From assembly GCA_030525945.1 (NCBI GenBank), contig JAUNDT010000004.1:62001-126000 (forward strand): a stretch of DNA of 64,000 nucleotides, read 5' to 3'. The stretch is from Coriobacteriaceae bacterium. GTDB taxonomy: Bacteria > Actinomycetota > Coriobacteriia > Coriobacteriales > Coriobacteriaceae. Position 1 is the stretch's first letter. Each line of letters starts with the position of its first letter. Positions 1 to 7,530 of this stretch are shown one piece after another. The notes under the pieces were generated by a model. That model searched no databases, was not told the origin of the DNA, and was given only the letters and a program-made list of their open reading frames with translations. The position numbers and the translations under genes are program-made.

Positions 1-975
1 GGCGGCATCGAGGGGGCTGGAGCCGTCGCGGACCGATTCAATTGCCTGGACGAAGTCAGCGAGCTCGTACGTCATGGTGTTGTCTGAGTGGGGCAGTTCG
101 ATGGTGCGCGTTGAAGTCTGAGCGCTTGAGTAACCGACTGAGTCGCCGTCCGTGCTCGCAACGCGCAGGTCGAGCTGCGCTGCTGAGGGCGAGGAGATGC
201 CCTCGACGGTGAGCGTTCCAAGCTCGCCCTCGATTTGGCTGTGCGCGAGGTCGTTCGTAATCTTGGAGTGGTGCAGCGTGGCGATCATGCCGGGGTAGGT
301 CGCCATGATGACCCCGGCGCCGTCGATGGGGCCGCCAGTGAGCTCGCGCGTCTGCTCGTCGAGCAGCACCGCGGAGGCGCTTACGTGCTGCGGCGTTCCG
401 AACAGCTCGATGAGCGGTTCGACCGTGTAGATGCCGATGTCCATAAGCGAGCCCGACGACATGGCGCAATCAAAGATATTGGTGCGGCGCCCCGCGAGGA
501 TCTCGTCGTAGCGGGAGGAGTACTTGCCAAAGCGCAGGGTCGCACGACGAACGGTGCCGATCTCGGCGATCGCGTCTTTGAGCGCATGGAAGGCGGGGTC
601 GTGCAGGGGACGCATGGCTTCGAGCGCAATGACCCCTGCCGCCTCGGCCGCCGCGAAGACCTCACGTGCCTGACGCTCATTGGCGCAGAAGGGCTTTTCG
701 ACGAGCACATGCTTGCCGCCCGCGATGCAGGCGAGTGCCTGCGGGCAGTGCAGCGCGTTGGGGCTGCCGATGTAGACCGCGTCGACGTCATCGCTTGAAG
801 CAAGCTCATCCAGCGAGGTGAAGGGGCACGTGCCGCCGTGCTCGGCCGTGAAGGAGGCCGCCCGCTCGGCGTCACGCGAGAGGGTGCCTACGAATTCGAC
901 GCCTTCGACCTGATTGAGTGCCTCGAGTAGGCTCTTCGTAATGGCGCTGGTCCCGATGGTGGCAAGGCGAATCAT
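1..975 (-). CDS. Gfo/Idh/MocA-family NAD(P)-dependent oxidoreductase (3' end outside window)
   Basis: The reading frame stays open from an ATG at 975 to the window edge, so 325 codons are seen and the C-terminus is missing. The N-terminus is a Rossmann fold that opens MIRLATIGTSAI, followed by a DAVYIGSPNALH strand-turn and the family hallmark HVLVEKPF around residue 97, where the EKP lysine is the usual catalytic residue. These proteins oxidise or reduce sugars, inositols or related substrates with NAD(P); the substrate cannot be told from sequence. A GAAGGAG ribosome site lies just upstream of the ATG. The C-terminal half shows the expected mixed sheet domain. Family call is firm, specific function unknown. 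Confidence 0.85.
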   Translation of the reverse strand, partial: MIRLATIGTSAITKSLLEALNQVEGVEFVGTLSRDAERAASFTAEHGGTCPFTSLDELASSDDVDAVYIGSPNALHCPQALACIAGGKHVLVEKPFCANERQAREVFAAAEAAGVIALEAMRPLHDPAFHALKDAIAEIGTVRRATLRFGKYSSRYDEILAGRRTNIFDCAMSSGSLMDIGIYTVEPLIELFGTPQHVSASAVLLDEQTRELTGGPIDGAGVIMATYPGMIATLHHSKITNDLAHSQIEGELGTLTVEGISSPSAAQLDLRVASTDGDSVGYSSAQTSTRTIELPHSDNTMTYELADFVQAIESVRDGSSPLDAA

Positions 976-1045
976 GGCAGGCTCCTTCAGTTGTGGGCTT
1001 GGCCCATATTGTAGGGCTCACTTGGGTCTCGGTGCCTCTACGTCC

Positions 1046-1122
1046 GGTCTGGCCTATATACGCTCCGGGGCGTGGTTCCGCTTCGCTCCACAAAAACGCC
1101 CCTACGGTATATAGGCCAGACC
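1046..1122 (+). repeat. Hairpin element A (copy 1 of a covarying palindrome pair)
   Basis: The outer arms are GGTCTGGCCTATATA and TATATAGGCCAGACC. An inner stem pairs GGCGT with ACGCC, and the loop holds a GGTTC-N-GCTTCG-N4-ACAAAA motif. The element shares its internal loops (TATACGCTCCGG and CCTACGGTATA) and its apical loop with element B read on the other strand, while the stem sequences differ and compensate. It may be a structured RNA, a miniature mobile element or a terminator-like hairpin. Confidence 0.75.
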
Positions 1123-1155
1123 TACGCAGGGCGGCGTGCATGTGGGGCAACGCAA

Positions 1156-1231
1156 GGTCGGGAGCATATACCGTAGGATTGTTTTGTGAGGCGAAGCTGA
1201 ACCACAATCCGGAGCGTATATGCTCCCGACC
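1156..1231 (-). repeat. Hairpin element B (copy 2, opposite orientation)
   Basis: The outer arms are GGTCGGGAGCATATA and TATATGCTCCCGACC. Read on the minus strand it aligns over its whole length with element A. The variable stem parts changed on both sides: TGGCCTA/TAGGCCA in A against GGGAGCA/TGCTCCC here, and GGCGT/ACGCC against ATTGT/ACAAT. The conserved segments are those expected to be unpaired. The two copies are 33 bp apart. Confidence 0.75.
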
Positions 1232-1246
1232 GACGAGTGGGAACTC

Positions 1247-1765
1247 TTACTCCGACTCGCCCTCAATAAATCCCGTATCGACCGCGCGATTCGGGCTGTC
1301 GGCCGCTTTGGTGGCGAGCTCATCGCAGCGTTCGTTGAACTCGTGACCGGCGTGCCCCTTCACCCAATGAAATGTGACACGATGCGGCTCTTTGGCGGCA
1401 AGCAGACGTTTCCATAAATCGACGTTCTTCACCGGTTTCTTTTGCGAGGTCTTCCAGCCGCGGCGGATCCAGCCCTCGACCCAGTGCTGGTTGAAGGCGT
1501 TGCACACGTACTGCGAGTCGGAATGAATCTCGACGTCGCAGGGGCGATTAAGGGCTTCAAGTGCGGAGATAACGCCCAGAAGCTCCATGCGGTTGTTCGT
1601 GGTTCGCTCGTATCCGCGTGAGAGCTCCAGCGTGTGGAGCTTGCCCGAGGGGGCGGTGTAGCGCAAGACCGCGCCGTAGCCTCCCGGCCCGGGATTGCCG
1701 CGCGATGATCCGTCGGTGTATATGGTGACTTTCAAACGTCGTCCTTTCACAGGGGTCCGGCTCAT
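1247..1765 (-). CDS. rnhA: Ribonuclease HI
   Basis: Cleaves the RNA strand of RNA-DNA hybrids in the cytoplasm, for example Okazaki primers and R-loops. The four catalytic acidic positions are recognisable: Asp in [14 protein letters not shown], Glu in [10 protein letters not shown], Asp in IHSDSQYV and the late Asp in NERCDELA. The [15 protein letters not shown] segment near the C-terminus is also typical. From the ATG at 1765 the protein is 172 residues. A TTG at 1735 behind AAAGGACGACG would start directly at LKVTIYTDG and is an equally attractive start, giving the normal family length of about 160. Likely monocistronic. Confidence 0.95.
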   Translation of the reverse strand: MSRTPVKGRRLKVTIYTDGSSRGNPGPGGYGAVLRYTAPSGKLHTLELSRGYERTTNNRMELLGVISALEALNRPCDVEIHSDSQYVCNAFNQHWVEGWIRRGWKTSQKKPVKNVDLWKRLLAAKEPHRVTFHWVKGHAGHEFNERCDELATKAADSPNRAVDTGFIEGESE

Positions 1766-1932
1766 TATAAATCCCCCGTCGCTCTGCACGGTTCCCGTGC
1801 AGAGCATGTCGGGTGGGCATCGCTGCAATTGCGCTCATGGAGGCCCATGGTTCTGTGCGGATTGCGAAGAACGTGGAAAGAGTGGTCCGATGGGGGACAA
1901 TCGGGTCGTTGGTCGTTACCGAAGGGATTCCC

Positions 1933-2442
1933 ATGAGATTCAATACCCATGCCGCCCGTTCGTTCGTGCTCACCGCAATGGCCGTGCTGGTGCTCGCCGG
2001 CTGCACGGCCGGCTCGTCGTCTGGGTCGGACTCCGCCGATTCGGCGACCGTGGGGCTTGCGTCCAAGCAGCCGGGCGCGTCCGTATCGTGGAAGGCCGAG
2101 CTCGACCCCGATGCTCAGTTTCTCAACGTTGCGGGCGAGGAGGGCGCCGCAATGCCGGGTGATTGCTGGGTTCTTTTGGAGAACGGAGCCGTTCAGATGC
2201 AGGTTTCCGGCTCTTCAATCCCGCAGCCCGAGGTTGAGGACGTCGATTATTCCGACGGGGTCCTTACCGTCACCATGCGAGAGCCTGCGGACGACGAGCC
2301 CGCCACAATGGATTACGTGCTTCATCAGTTCATGCTCACGCCTACCGATGACTCACAGGTGAAGAGCGTTGTGCTCGTGCAAGGCGATACACGAGCGGAA
2401 CTTCCCATGGGCGTTCTGGCAAACGACGCCCCCGCCGCTTAG
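1933..2442 (+). CDS. Small secreted lipoprotein of unknown function
   Basis: A 169-residue protein. The N-terminus is a type II signal peptide: basic residues, a hydrophobic stretch and the lipobox LAGC (Cys about residue 22), followed by a Ser/Gly/Asp-rich linker. The mature part is acidic, rich in beta-type sequence and has no catalytic motif I recognise. It should be tethered to the outer face of the membrane. The start is chosen at 1933 because GAAGGGA sits 6 bases upstream and the signal peptide begins there; an in-frame ATG at 1813 would add a non-signal extension. It lies 58 bp before the endonuclease IV gene on the same strand. Confidence 0.8.
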   Translation: MRFNTHAARSFVLTAMAVLVLAGCTAGSSSGSDSADSATVGLASKQPGASVSWKAELDPDAQFLNVAGEEGAAMPGDCWVLLENGAVQMQVSGSSIPQPEVEDVDYSDGVLTVTMREPADDEPATMDYVLHQFMLTPTDDSQVKSVVLVQGDTRAELPMGVLANDAPAA

Positions 2443-2500
2443 CCTCGCACGTCGCGCGTTCGCGCCGAATCGCTTTCACTCTCGATACGGAGGTTTCATC

Positions 2501-3376
2501 ATGCTTACCATCGGTTGCCATCTTTCCACCACCAAGGGCTACACCGCCATGGCCGAGACGGCGCGCTCCATCGGCGCGAACACGTTCGCCTTTTTCACAC
2601 GCAACCCGCGCGGCGGCAATGCCAAGCCGCTCGACCTCGATGACGTGGCGGGACTGCAGCGCATTCTGGACGAGGACGGATTCGGCCGCTTGGTGGCGCA
2701 TGCTCCCTACACGTACAATCCGTGCTCGGCTAAGGAGCGGGCGCGCGAGTTCGTGCTCGAGGCTATGGCCGAGGACCTGCAGTGTATGGAGGCGCTGCCG
2801 GGGCAGTACTACAACTTCCACCCCGGGGCGCACGTGGGGCAGGGGGTTGACGCGGGCATCGAGCTCATCGTCGATGCCCTGTGCCAGGTGATGTTCGAAG
2901 GACAGCGCACCTGCGTGCTGCTCGAGACCATGGCGGGCAAGGGCACCGAGGTGGGCCGCACGTTCGAGGAGCTTGCGCGCATCATCGAGGGGGTGACCGC
3001 GCGCCGTCCCGAGCTCGCCGGGCCCGACATGCTCGGCGTGTGCATGGATACCTGCCACATCTCGGACGGCGGGTACGACGTCGTGCATGATTTGGACGGC
3101 GTGCTGGCCGAGTTCGACCGCACGGTGGGGCTCGATCGCCTGCGCGCCGTGCACATCAACGACTCCAAGAACCCGTGCGGTGCTCATAAGGACCGTCATG
3201 AGGTCATCGGCGGCGGGTATCTGGGTAATCCCGAGCTCGGAGGTGGCGAGGAAGTCTTGCGCGCCATCGTGACGCGCCCGGCCCTGCGCGATCTGCCGTT
3301 CATTTTGGAGACCCCACACGACGATCTTTCGGGTTACGCGGGCGAAATCGCCTATCTTCGCGGTTTGGCCGGCTAA
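2501..3376 (+). CDS. nfo: Endonuclease IV (AP endonuclease)
   Basis: Base-excision repair enzyme that cuts 5' of abasic sites using a trinuclear zinc cluster. The protein is 291 residues, normal for the family. Metal-ligand motifs are in order: GCHLSTTKG at the start, FHPGAHVGQG, LLETMAGKGTEVG, CMDTCHISDGGYD, VHINDSKNPCGAHKDRH and the terminal ILETP. The ATG at 2501 has CGGAGG seven bases upstream. The upstream lipoprotein may be co-transcribed. A long perfect palindrome begins 17 bp after the stop codon and may act as its transcription end. Confidence 0.95.
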   Translation: MLTIGCHLSTTKGYTAMAETARSIGANTFAFFTRNPRGGNAKPLDLDDVAGLQRILDEDGFGRLVAHAPYTYNPCSAKERAREFVLEAMAEDLQCMEALPGQYYNFHPGAHVGQGVDAGIELIVDALCQVMFEGQRTCVLLETMAGKGTEVGRTFEELARIIEGVTARRPELAGPDMLGVCMDTCHISDGGYDVVHDLDGVLAEFDRTVGLDRLRAVHINDSKNPCGAHKDRHEVIGGGYLGNPELGGGEEVLRAIVTRPALRDLPFILETPHDDLSGYAGEIAYLRGLAG

Positions 3377-3393
3377 AACGAGCCGCGTCGCCC

Positions 3394-3537
3394 CTGCAAA
3401 AACGCAAATGTGGGGATAAAAGCATGGGGTGCGAAGTAGATGAAAAACGGATACTTCGTCTACCTGCGGATTTAATGAGGCGGCATGCCTGTCTACTTGA
3501 GCTCGGCATTTTTATCCCCACATTTGCGTTTTTGCAG
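3394..3537. repeat. Long palindromic element C
   Basis: The termini are perfect inverted repeats of about 28 bp; the left arm begins CTGCAAAAACGCAAATG. The 88-bp interior holds a second hairpin (CGAAGTA...TACTTCG) and a CTACCTGCGG-A-TTT core. The element at 8432-8554 has matching termini with compensating changes and the same core, so the two form one family. Confidence 0.75.
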
Positions 3538-3571
3538 CGGTCCGAAGGGGTCCGCGTTGATCCTTAGCTGC

Positions 3572-3643
3572 CCGTGCTGCCTTGTAGGTCCGTGCTGCTC
3601 TGCAAGCCCGCGTTGCCCTGCAAGCCCGTGCTGCTCCGTAGCA
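3572..3643. repeat. 18-bp tandem repeat array (four units)
   Basis: Four back-to-back 18-bp units of the type CCGTGCTGCTCTGCAAGC with a few substitutions. There is no unique spacer between units, so this is a minisatellite, not a CRISPR array. Confidence 0.75.
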
Positions 3644-3709
3644 GACCAGCACGAATTGCCACTATTTGCGGTTATTTGGGGCGGAAAAGTGGCCTGTTGT
3701 GCTGGTCTG
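3642..3709. repeat. 68-bp palindrome D
   Basis: The arms CAGACCAGCAC and GTGCTGGTCTG are perfect, extended by an interrupted GCCACT/AGTGGC stem. The loop contains TTGCGGTTATTTGGGG, which resembles the TGCGG-W-TTT core of elements C and E. Confidence 0.65.
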
Positions 3710-3777
3710 TGAGAGAGCAGCACGTGCGGCCACCTTTGAGAACGCCATCGAGCGAACGCCACCGAAGGGCCGCACGT

Positions 3778-3862
3778 GGATTGTTCCGGGTACGGGGGTT
3801 GTTCCGGGCACGGGGATTGTTCCGGGGTACGGGGATTGTTCCGGGCACGTGGGTCGTTCCAG
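3778..3862. repeat. 18-19 bp tandem repeat array (about five units)
   Basis: Units of the type GGATTGTTCCGGGCACGG repeat without spacers and stop exactly at the histidine kinase stop codon. The period is the same as that of the array at 3572-3643, but the unit sequence differs. Confidence 0.7.
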
Positions 3863-4966
3863 CTACGCGCCGCCGGGATGGGTGACAAGCTCTATGACGA
3901 GCCATGTGCCCTCTACGCGCGCTTGCAGTTCAAGCCCCATGGCACGGGCGAGTTTAGACGCCGTGGCAAGTCCAAGCCCCGACCCGGCTTTCTGACGTGC
4001 GGAATCTACCTGGTAGAACCTGTCGAAAAGATGATCGGGCTCGATGGCTTCGGGCTGTTCGACGGGGTTGGAGATAGCGAGAATCGTCCTCGCGGGGTTC
4101 GGCGAGGCTGAGGCTGTGGAGTTTTTGCCCTGCGCATCGGTTCCAGGTGCAGATGAGGCGCTTGCCCGGTGCTCCGCGCGTGCCCTGTGCAGATGGGGGT
4201 TCGCGGTGCCGGCCACCCCGCCAATCGACTCAGACACGCCCAGCGCACGTCTCAGTCTGGGGTCTCCGGGGCCCGCACCATCTCCATGCCTTGCCCCGAT
4301 GCGGATGTAGGGCGCTCCAGACCCATGGCGGAGCGCATTTGCCACGAGGTTTTCGACAATGCGCCCGAGGGCCTGCGCGTCGGCATCGATGACCACAGGC
4401 GTGCCCGCATCTTCAATGCTCGGCTCCCATCCGCGCTCCTCGAACTGCGGATAATGGCCCAAAAGACAACGCTCCACGATTTCGCGCACGTCGACGGGCT
4501 GGAATTCGAGCGTGAGGTCGGGGTCGCTTGCCTTGGTGTAGGAGAAGAGCGCGTCAAGCAGCTCCGAGGTGCGATCGATGCGCTCGATGGCGGTGTTGAG
4601 GCGGACCTGGCGGAGCTCGGAGTCGGATTCCTCGAGTGCGAGCTGCAGGTAGCCTTTGGCGCCGGCGAGCGGCGTGCGGATGTCATGTGAGAGCGCGGAA
4701 AGATCGCGCTGGAACTCCTGCTGGTGCCGTTGCATGTCGATACTTGTCTGGGCGCTGCGGTCGAGCTCGCCGTTGATGGCATCCACCAGGGCGGGTAGCT
4801 CCGGCGGCCGTGCGTTCAGGCTCAAGCGGGCGTTGCTCGCCGCATCGCGCCCACGCAGGTTTTGCGTCAGGCGACGCAGCTCAAGTGCGTACAGGGCGAC
4901 GCCGAGCACGAGCCCCGCGGCGATTCCAAGCAGCAAGGCGAGGGCGATGAGCGCTCCCGTGGGCAT
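3863..4966 (-). CDS. Membrane sensor histidine kinase of an ABC-linked two-component system
   Basis: A 367-residue kinase with a single membrane segment (residues 4-27) and no extracellular sensor, as in kinases that sense through a partner transporter. The H-box SALSHDIRTPL carries phospho-acceptor His94, the N-box is RIVENLVANALRHG (about 202-215) and the ATP lid is AGSGLGLA (about 327-334). The usual DxGxG G1 box is absent: after a low-complexity insert of about 70 residues (224-293) the sequence reads LAISNPVEQPEAI. RBS AAGGAGG precedes the ATG at 4966. It is the last gene of the regulator, ATPase, permease, kinase series on this strand, but 353 bp separate it from the permease, so it may have its own promoter. 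Confidence 0.88.
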   Translation of the reverse strand: MPTGALIALALLLGIAAGLVLGVALYALELRRLTQNLRGRDAASNARLSLNARPPELPALVDAINGELDRSAQTSIDMQRHQQEFQRDLSALSHDIRTPLAGAKGYLQLALEESDSELRQVRLNTAIERIDRTSELLDALFSYTKASDPDLTLEFQPVDVREIVERCLLGHYPQFEERGWEPSIEDAGTPVVIDADAQALGRIVENLVANALRHGSGAPYIRIGARHGDGAGPGDPRLRRALGVSESIGGVAGTANPHLHRARAEHRASASSAPGTDAQGKNSTASASPNPARTILAISNPVEQPEAIEPDHLFDRFYQVDSARQKAGSGLGLATASKLARAMGLELQARVEGTWLVIELVTHPGGA

Positions 4967-5319
4967 GTGGGCCTCCTTTTCGCGACGGGTCGTTTCTGGA
5001 ATTCTACAAGCTCCCCACACGCCATGCGGACGTGCGGGGAGCGGTTGTTGGCTTGAGGGCCGGCAATGCCGACGGTGGCGATGGTGCGAGGTGCGTGTCG
5101 TTTATCGGAGGCGCTGGTCCCTCAGCCGGTGCGAGAGAGCGGGGCGAGCGGTTGCTGGTCGGAGGACGGGGTTGCGGCAGGGCACTTGAATGCCAGTTCG
5201 CACGCCCCTGTGACTGCTGCGTTCAGCGCTTCAACACGAGGCCGCAAGAATTATCCTGTGGGGCAGCAAGAATTGTCCTGTCGAGCTGCGTATACGGTCC
5301 GGATGCGGCCCGTAGTCCG
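4967..5319. other. Intergenic region between ABC permease and histidine kinase genes
   Basis: No gene is seen. A hairpin (GCTCCCC-N-CACG paired with CGTGCGGGGAGC, 5010-5042) lies about 44 bp upstream of the kinase start. Two near-identical 16-bp direct repeats lie at 5244-5259 and 5266-5281, described as a candidate regulatory site. Confidence 0.6.
5244..5281. promoter_or_regulatory. Pair of 16-bp direct repeats, candidate response-regulator site
   Basis: GCAAGAATTATCCTGT (5244-5259) and GCAAGAATTGTCCTGT (5266-5281) differ at one position and are offset by 22 bp, about two helical turns. OmpR-type regulators commonly bind same-face direct repeats, and such a regulator is encoded in this module. 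That this is its site is inference only. Confidence 0.4.
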
Positions 5320-6225
5320 TTACAGCCCGCGCCTGCGGCCCACGGCGATCCAGGCGCCGCCTGCAAGGACGAGCCACATCACGCAGGTGCCGAGCATCCA
5401 TGCCCACGTGGGAAGCGTGCCCGTACCAGGCAAACCGGCGGGGGCGAGCATGGTGCCCGCGCCGTCGGTGAGCGCGTGCAGCACGGTACTCGGCATCCAG
5501 GAGGCGAGCGCCGAAAGCGCGTCCCCCAGTGGGATGAGGAAGGCGAAGCTGCCGCCGGCGAGCGCCGGTCCGGGCAGCATGCCGAGAATCTGCAGCACCG
5601 AAGGCGCCATGCCCAACAGCACGCCGATCATGAATCCGTAGGTGACGAGCTTGCTTCGGGTGAGCATGGCGATCGCGAGCGGCAGGACGCTGGCGACCCA
5701 CGTTGCGAGCCATGCCGTGAGACACCATAACAGCCCCGCGCCGACCGAGTCGAGCGCGCTGAATGAGAGCCCATGGGGCGCCAAGACGAACAGGGCGAAT
5801 CCACCGAGCGTGATGACGATGTCAAGTGCGGTGAGACATGCGCTCCAGGCGCCCGCGAAAAGAACCTTCTCGCCAAAGTAGGCCAGGTGACCGCGAGTGC
5901 TCGGCACCAGGGTCTTCCCAAAGCCGTCGGTCAGGTCAAAGAAGACCATTTCGATAAAGCCGAAAGACGCGGCGAAGACGAGGACCGAGTAGTTTCCGAA
6001 GAGGTTAGGCGCCAGGTATTCGATCGGCGTGATGGTGAGAGAGCCGTCCGGTGCCATATTGGAAAAACTCACGACGTCGCCGAGCACGCCGGAGAGGCCG
6101 AGGAGGATAAGGCCGATCTGGAGCGCGGCGAAGACGAGCAGCGCGGAGGCGTACTGCCACAGCGAACCGCGAAAACCGCGGATGCGTGTGACGCGATACC
6201 AGTCGGCGCGAAGAAGACGAAGCAT
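5320..6225 (-). CDS. ABC transporter permease of a two-component-linked module
   Basis: A 301-residue integral membrane protein with about six hydrophobic segments, including a broad first segment after the basic start MLRLLRADWYRVTR. The layout matches ABC-2 type permeases of the bacitracin or lantibiotic-immunity class, which act with a separate ATPase to remove or sense peptides in the membrane. The ATG at 6225 is chosen because the transmembrane pattern begins there and AAAGGCAGG precedes it. The gene lies 179 bp after the ATPase gene in the same direction. Substrate unknown; a role in sensing together with the adjacent kinase is inferred from gene order. Confidence 0.75.
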   Translation of the reverse strand: MLRLLRADWYRVTRIRGFRGSLWQYASALLVFAALQIGLILLGLSGVLGDVVSFSNMAPDGSLTITPIEYLAPNLFGNYSVLVFAASFGFIEMVFFDLTDGFGKTLVPSTRGHLAYFGEKVLFAGAWSACLTALDIVITLGGFALFVLAPHGLSFSALDSVGAGLLWCLTAWLATWVASVLPLAIAMLTRSKLVTYGFMIGVLLGMAPSVLQILGMLPGPALAGGSFAFLIPLGDALSALASWMPSTVLHALTDGAGTMLAPAGLPGTGTLPTWAWMLGTCVMWLVLAGGAWIAVGRRRGL

Positions 6226-6404
6226 GGGTAACCTGCCTTTCCGGGAGGAGGGAAGAACGTAGATGAGAAACGAGACAAGTGCATGGTCGTAAGGGGTGTT
6301 AATGTGGCGGCCGAAGGCTCGCACGGGGTGCGATGTTGATGCCGCCGAGTATGACCAGGGTGGGGAAGCCAATGCCGGCGAACATGGCCGGACATTCGAG
6401 CACG

Positions 6405-7424
6405 CTAAACACGCGGTCGCAGCTTGGCTCTCCTGGCCCCCTTGTTCTCCGCCCCAATCCCGCTTGGCTCATCGGCTCCGCCCATGAGCTCGACGAAGTG
6501 CTCCTCGATATCGCGCTCGATGGTCGTGAGCTCGAGGATTACCTGGCCGGCATCGGCGAGGGCTCGGGAGACGTCCTCGGTCGAGAGGGCGCTGCCGTTG
6601 CGTCCGCCCGTCCCTTGCGCGCCGGAGCCGCTGGAAATGGTGATAGCTCCGTCGGGCTCCATGCGCAGGGCCGCGCCGGGAATCCGCTCCTCAAGCAGCG
6701 CCAGGCTGCGCGAGGGGTCGGCGGTCCTCACGCGAATCGAGCTCATGCACTCCGCATGCAGCTCCTCCACGGAGAACTCGAGCACCATGCGGCCCGCACG
6801 GATCACGCCGAAGCGCGTCGCCATGCGGTCGAGCTGGTCGAGCACGTGGGTCGAAATGACCATCGAGATGCCGCGCTCGCGGTTGAGGCGCATGAGCGTG
6901 CTGCGCATGGCGCGTGTCGCCTCGGGGTCCAACCCGTTGAAGGGCTCGTCGAGGAGCAGCAGGTCGGGGCCGCCCACAAGCGCCAGCGCGATTCCTAAAC
7001 GTTGCTTCATGCCGAGGGAGAACTTCTTGCACGGCTGGTGTCCGGTGTCCTCGAGCCCCGCGAGCTCAAGAAGCTCGCGGCAGTGCGGCTCGGGTTTTGG
7101 GACACCTAATGCGATCGCCTTGCACATGAGGTTCTCGAATGCCGAGTACGTGGGCAGGATGCCCGGGTCCTCGATGAGCGCGCCCATACGCGAAAACGCC
7201 GTGTCGAATGGCGCGATGCTCCCGCTCGCCTTGTCGAACAGGGAAATCTCGCCCGAGGTCGGCTCGATCAGCCCCGCGGCGATCTTCATGAGGGTCGATT
7301 TGCCCGCGCCGTTTTTGCCCACGAAGCCGTAGATGTCGCCCGCCCGCACGCTCATGTCGAGCGCATCGAGTGCGCGCTTCTTGCCATATGTTTTGGTGAG
7401 CGACCGCGCCTCAAGGACGTTCAT
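6405..7424 (-). CDS. ABC transporter ATP-binding protein of a two-component-linked module
   Basis: A cytoplasmic ATPase of 339 residues. The Walker A GKNGAGKST, signature LGMKQRLGIA, Walker B LLLLDEPFNGLD and a following H-loop region (ISTHVLDQ) are all intact. The NVLEARSLTKTYG opening and the 30% longer C-terminal part, rich in Gly and Ala, resemble drug or lantibiotic-resistance ATPases. RBS AAGGAGG precedes the ATG at 7424. It follows the response regulator by 106 bp and precedes the permease, so it is very likely that permease's partner. Confidence 0.9.
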   Translation of the reverse strand: MNVLEARSLTKTYGKKRALDALDMSVRAGDIYGFVGKNGAGKSTLMKIAAGLIEPTSGEISLFDKASGSIAPFDTAFSRMGALIEDPGILPTYSAFENLMCKAIALGVPKPEPHCRELLELAGLEDTGHQPCKKFSLGMKQRLGIALALVGGPDLLLLDEPFNGLDPEATRAMRSTLMRLNRERGISMVISTHVLDQLDRMATRFGVIRAGRMVLEFSVEELHAECMSSIRVRTADPSRSLALLEERIPGAALRMEPDGAITISSGSGAQGTGGRNGSALSTEDVSRALADAGQVILELTTIERDIEEHFVELMGGADEPSGIGAENKGARRAKLRPRV

Positions 7425-7530
7425 GGTTGCCTCCTTGCATCCGTTGTTGACCTGCGTCTCTAAGGATGGCGTCCATGTCTTGAGCAAATCCGAAGCAAGT
7501 CTAAAGAAAGGCTAAAGGTACGCCGTCGCT

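Larger units (their letters stand above)
976..1246. other. Intergenic region holding two tandem inverted hairpin elements
   Basis: This gap separates two minus-strand genes and has no credible gene. Most of it is occupied by two related 76-77 bp imperfect palindromes (1046-1122 and 1156-1231) lying in opposite orientation, described as separate repeats. The rest shows nothing recognisable. Confidence 0.8.
3377..3862. other. Repeat-rich intergenic region between convergent genes
   Basis: No credible gene. The region is a patchwork of non-coding structures: a 144 bp element with perfect terminal arms (3394-3537), four 18-bp tandem units (3572-3643), a 68 bp palindrome (3642-3709), an 11-bp inverted repeat CACGTGCGGCC (3721-3731 and 3768-3778) and a second 18-19 bp tandem array that runs up to the stop codon of the histidine kinase gene (3778-3862). 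Short open frames here encode only repeats. Confidence 0.75.

Noticed and set aside
3572-3862. CRISPR-like direct repeats
   Set aside because: Units are contiguous 18-bp copies with no unique spacers and no cas genes nearby.
3493-3888. 131-codon minus-strand frame with hexapeptide-like repeats
   Set aside because: Its repeats are simply the translation of the 18-bp tandem arrays and palindromes, and no ribosome site precedes it.
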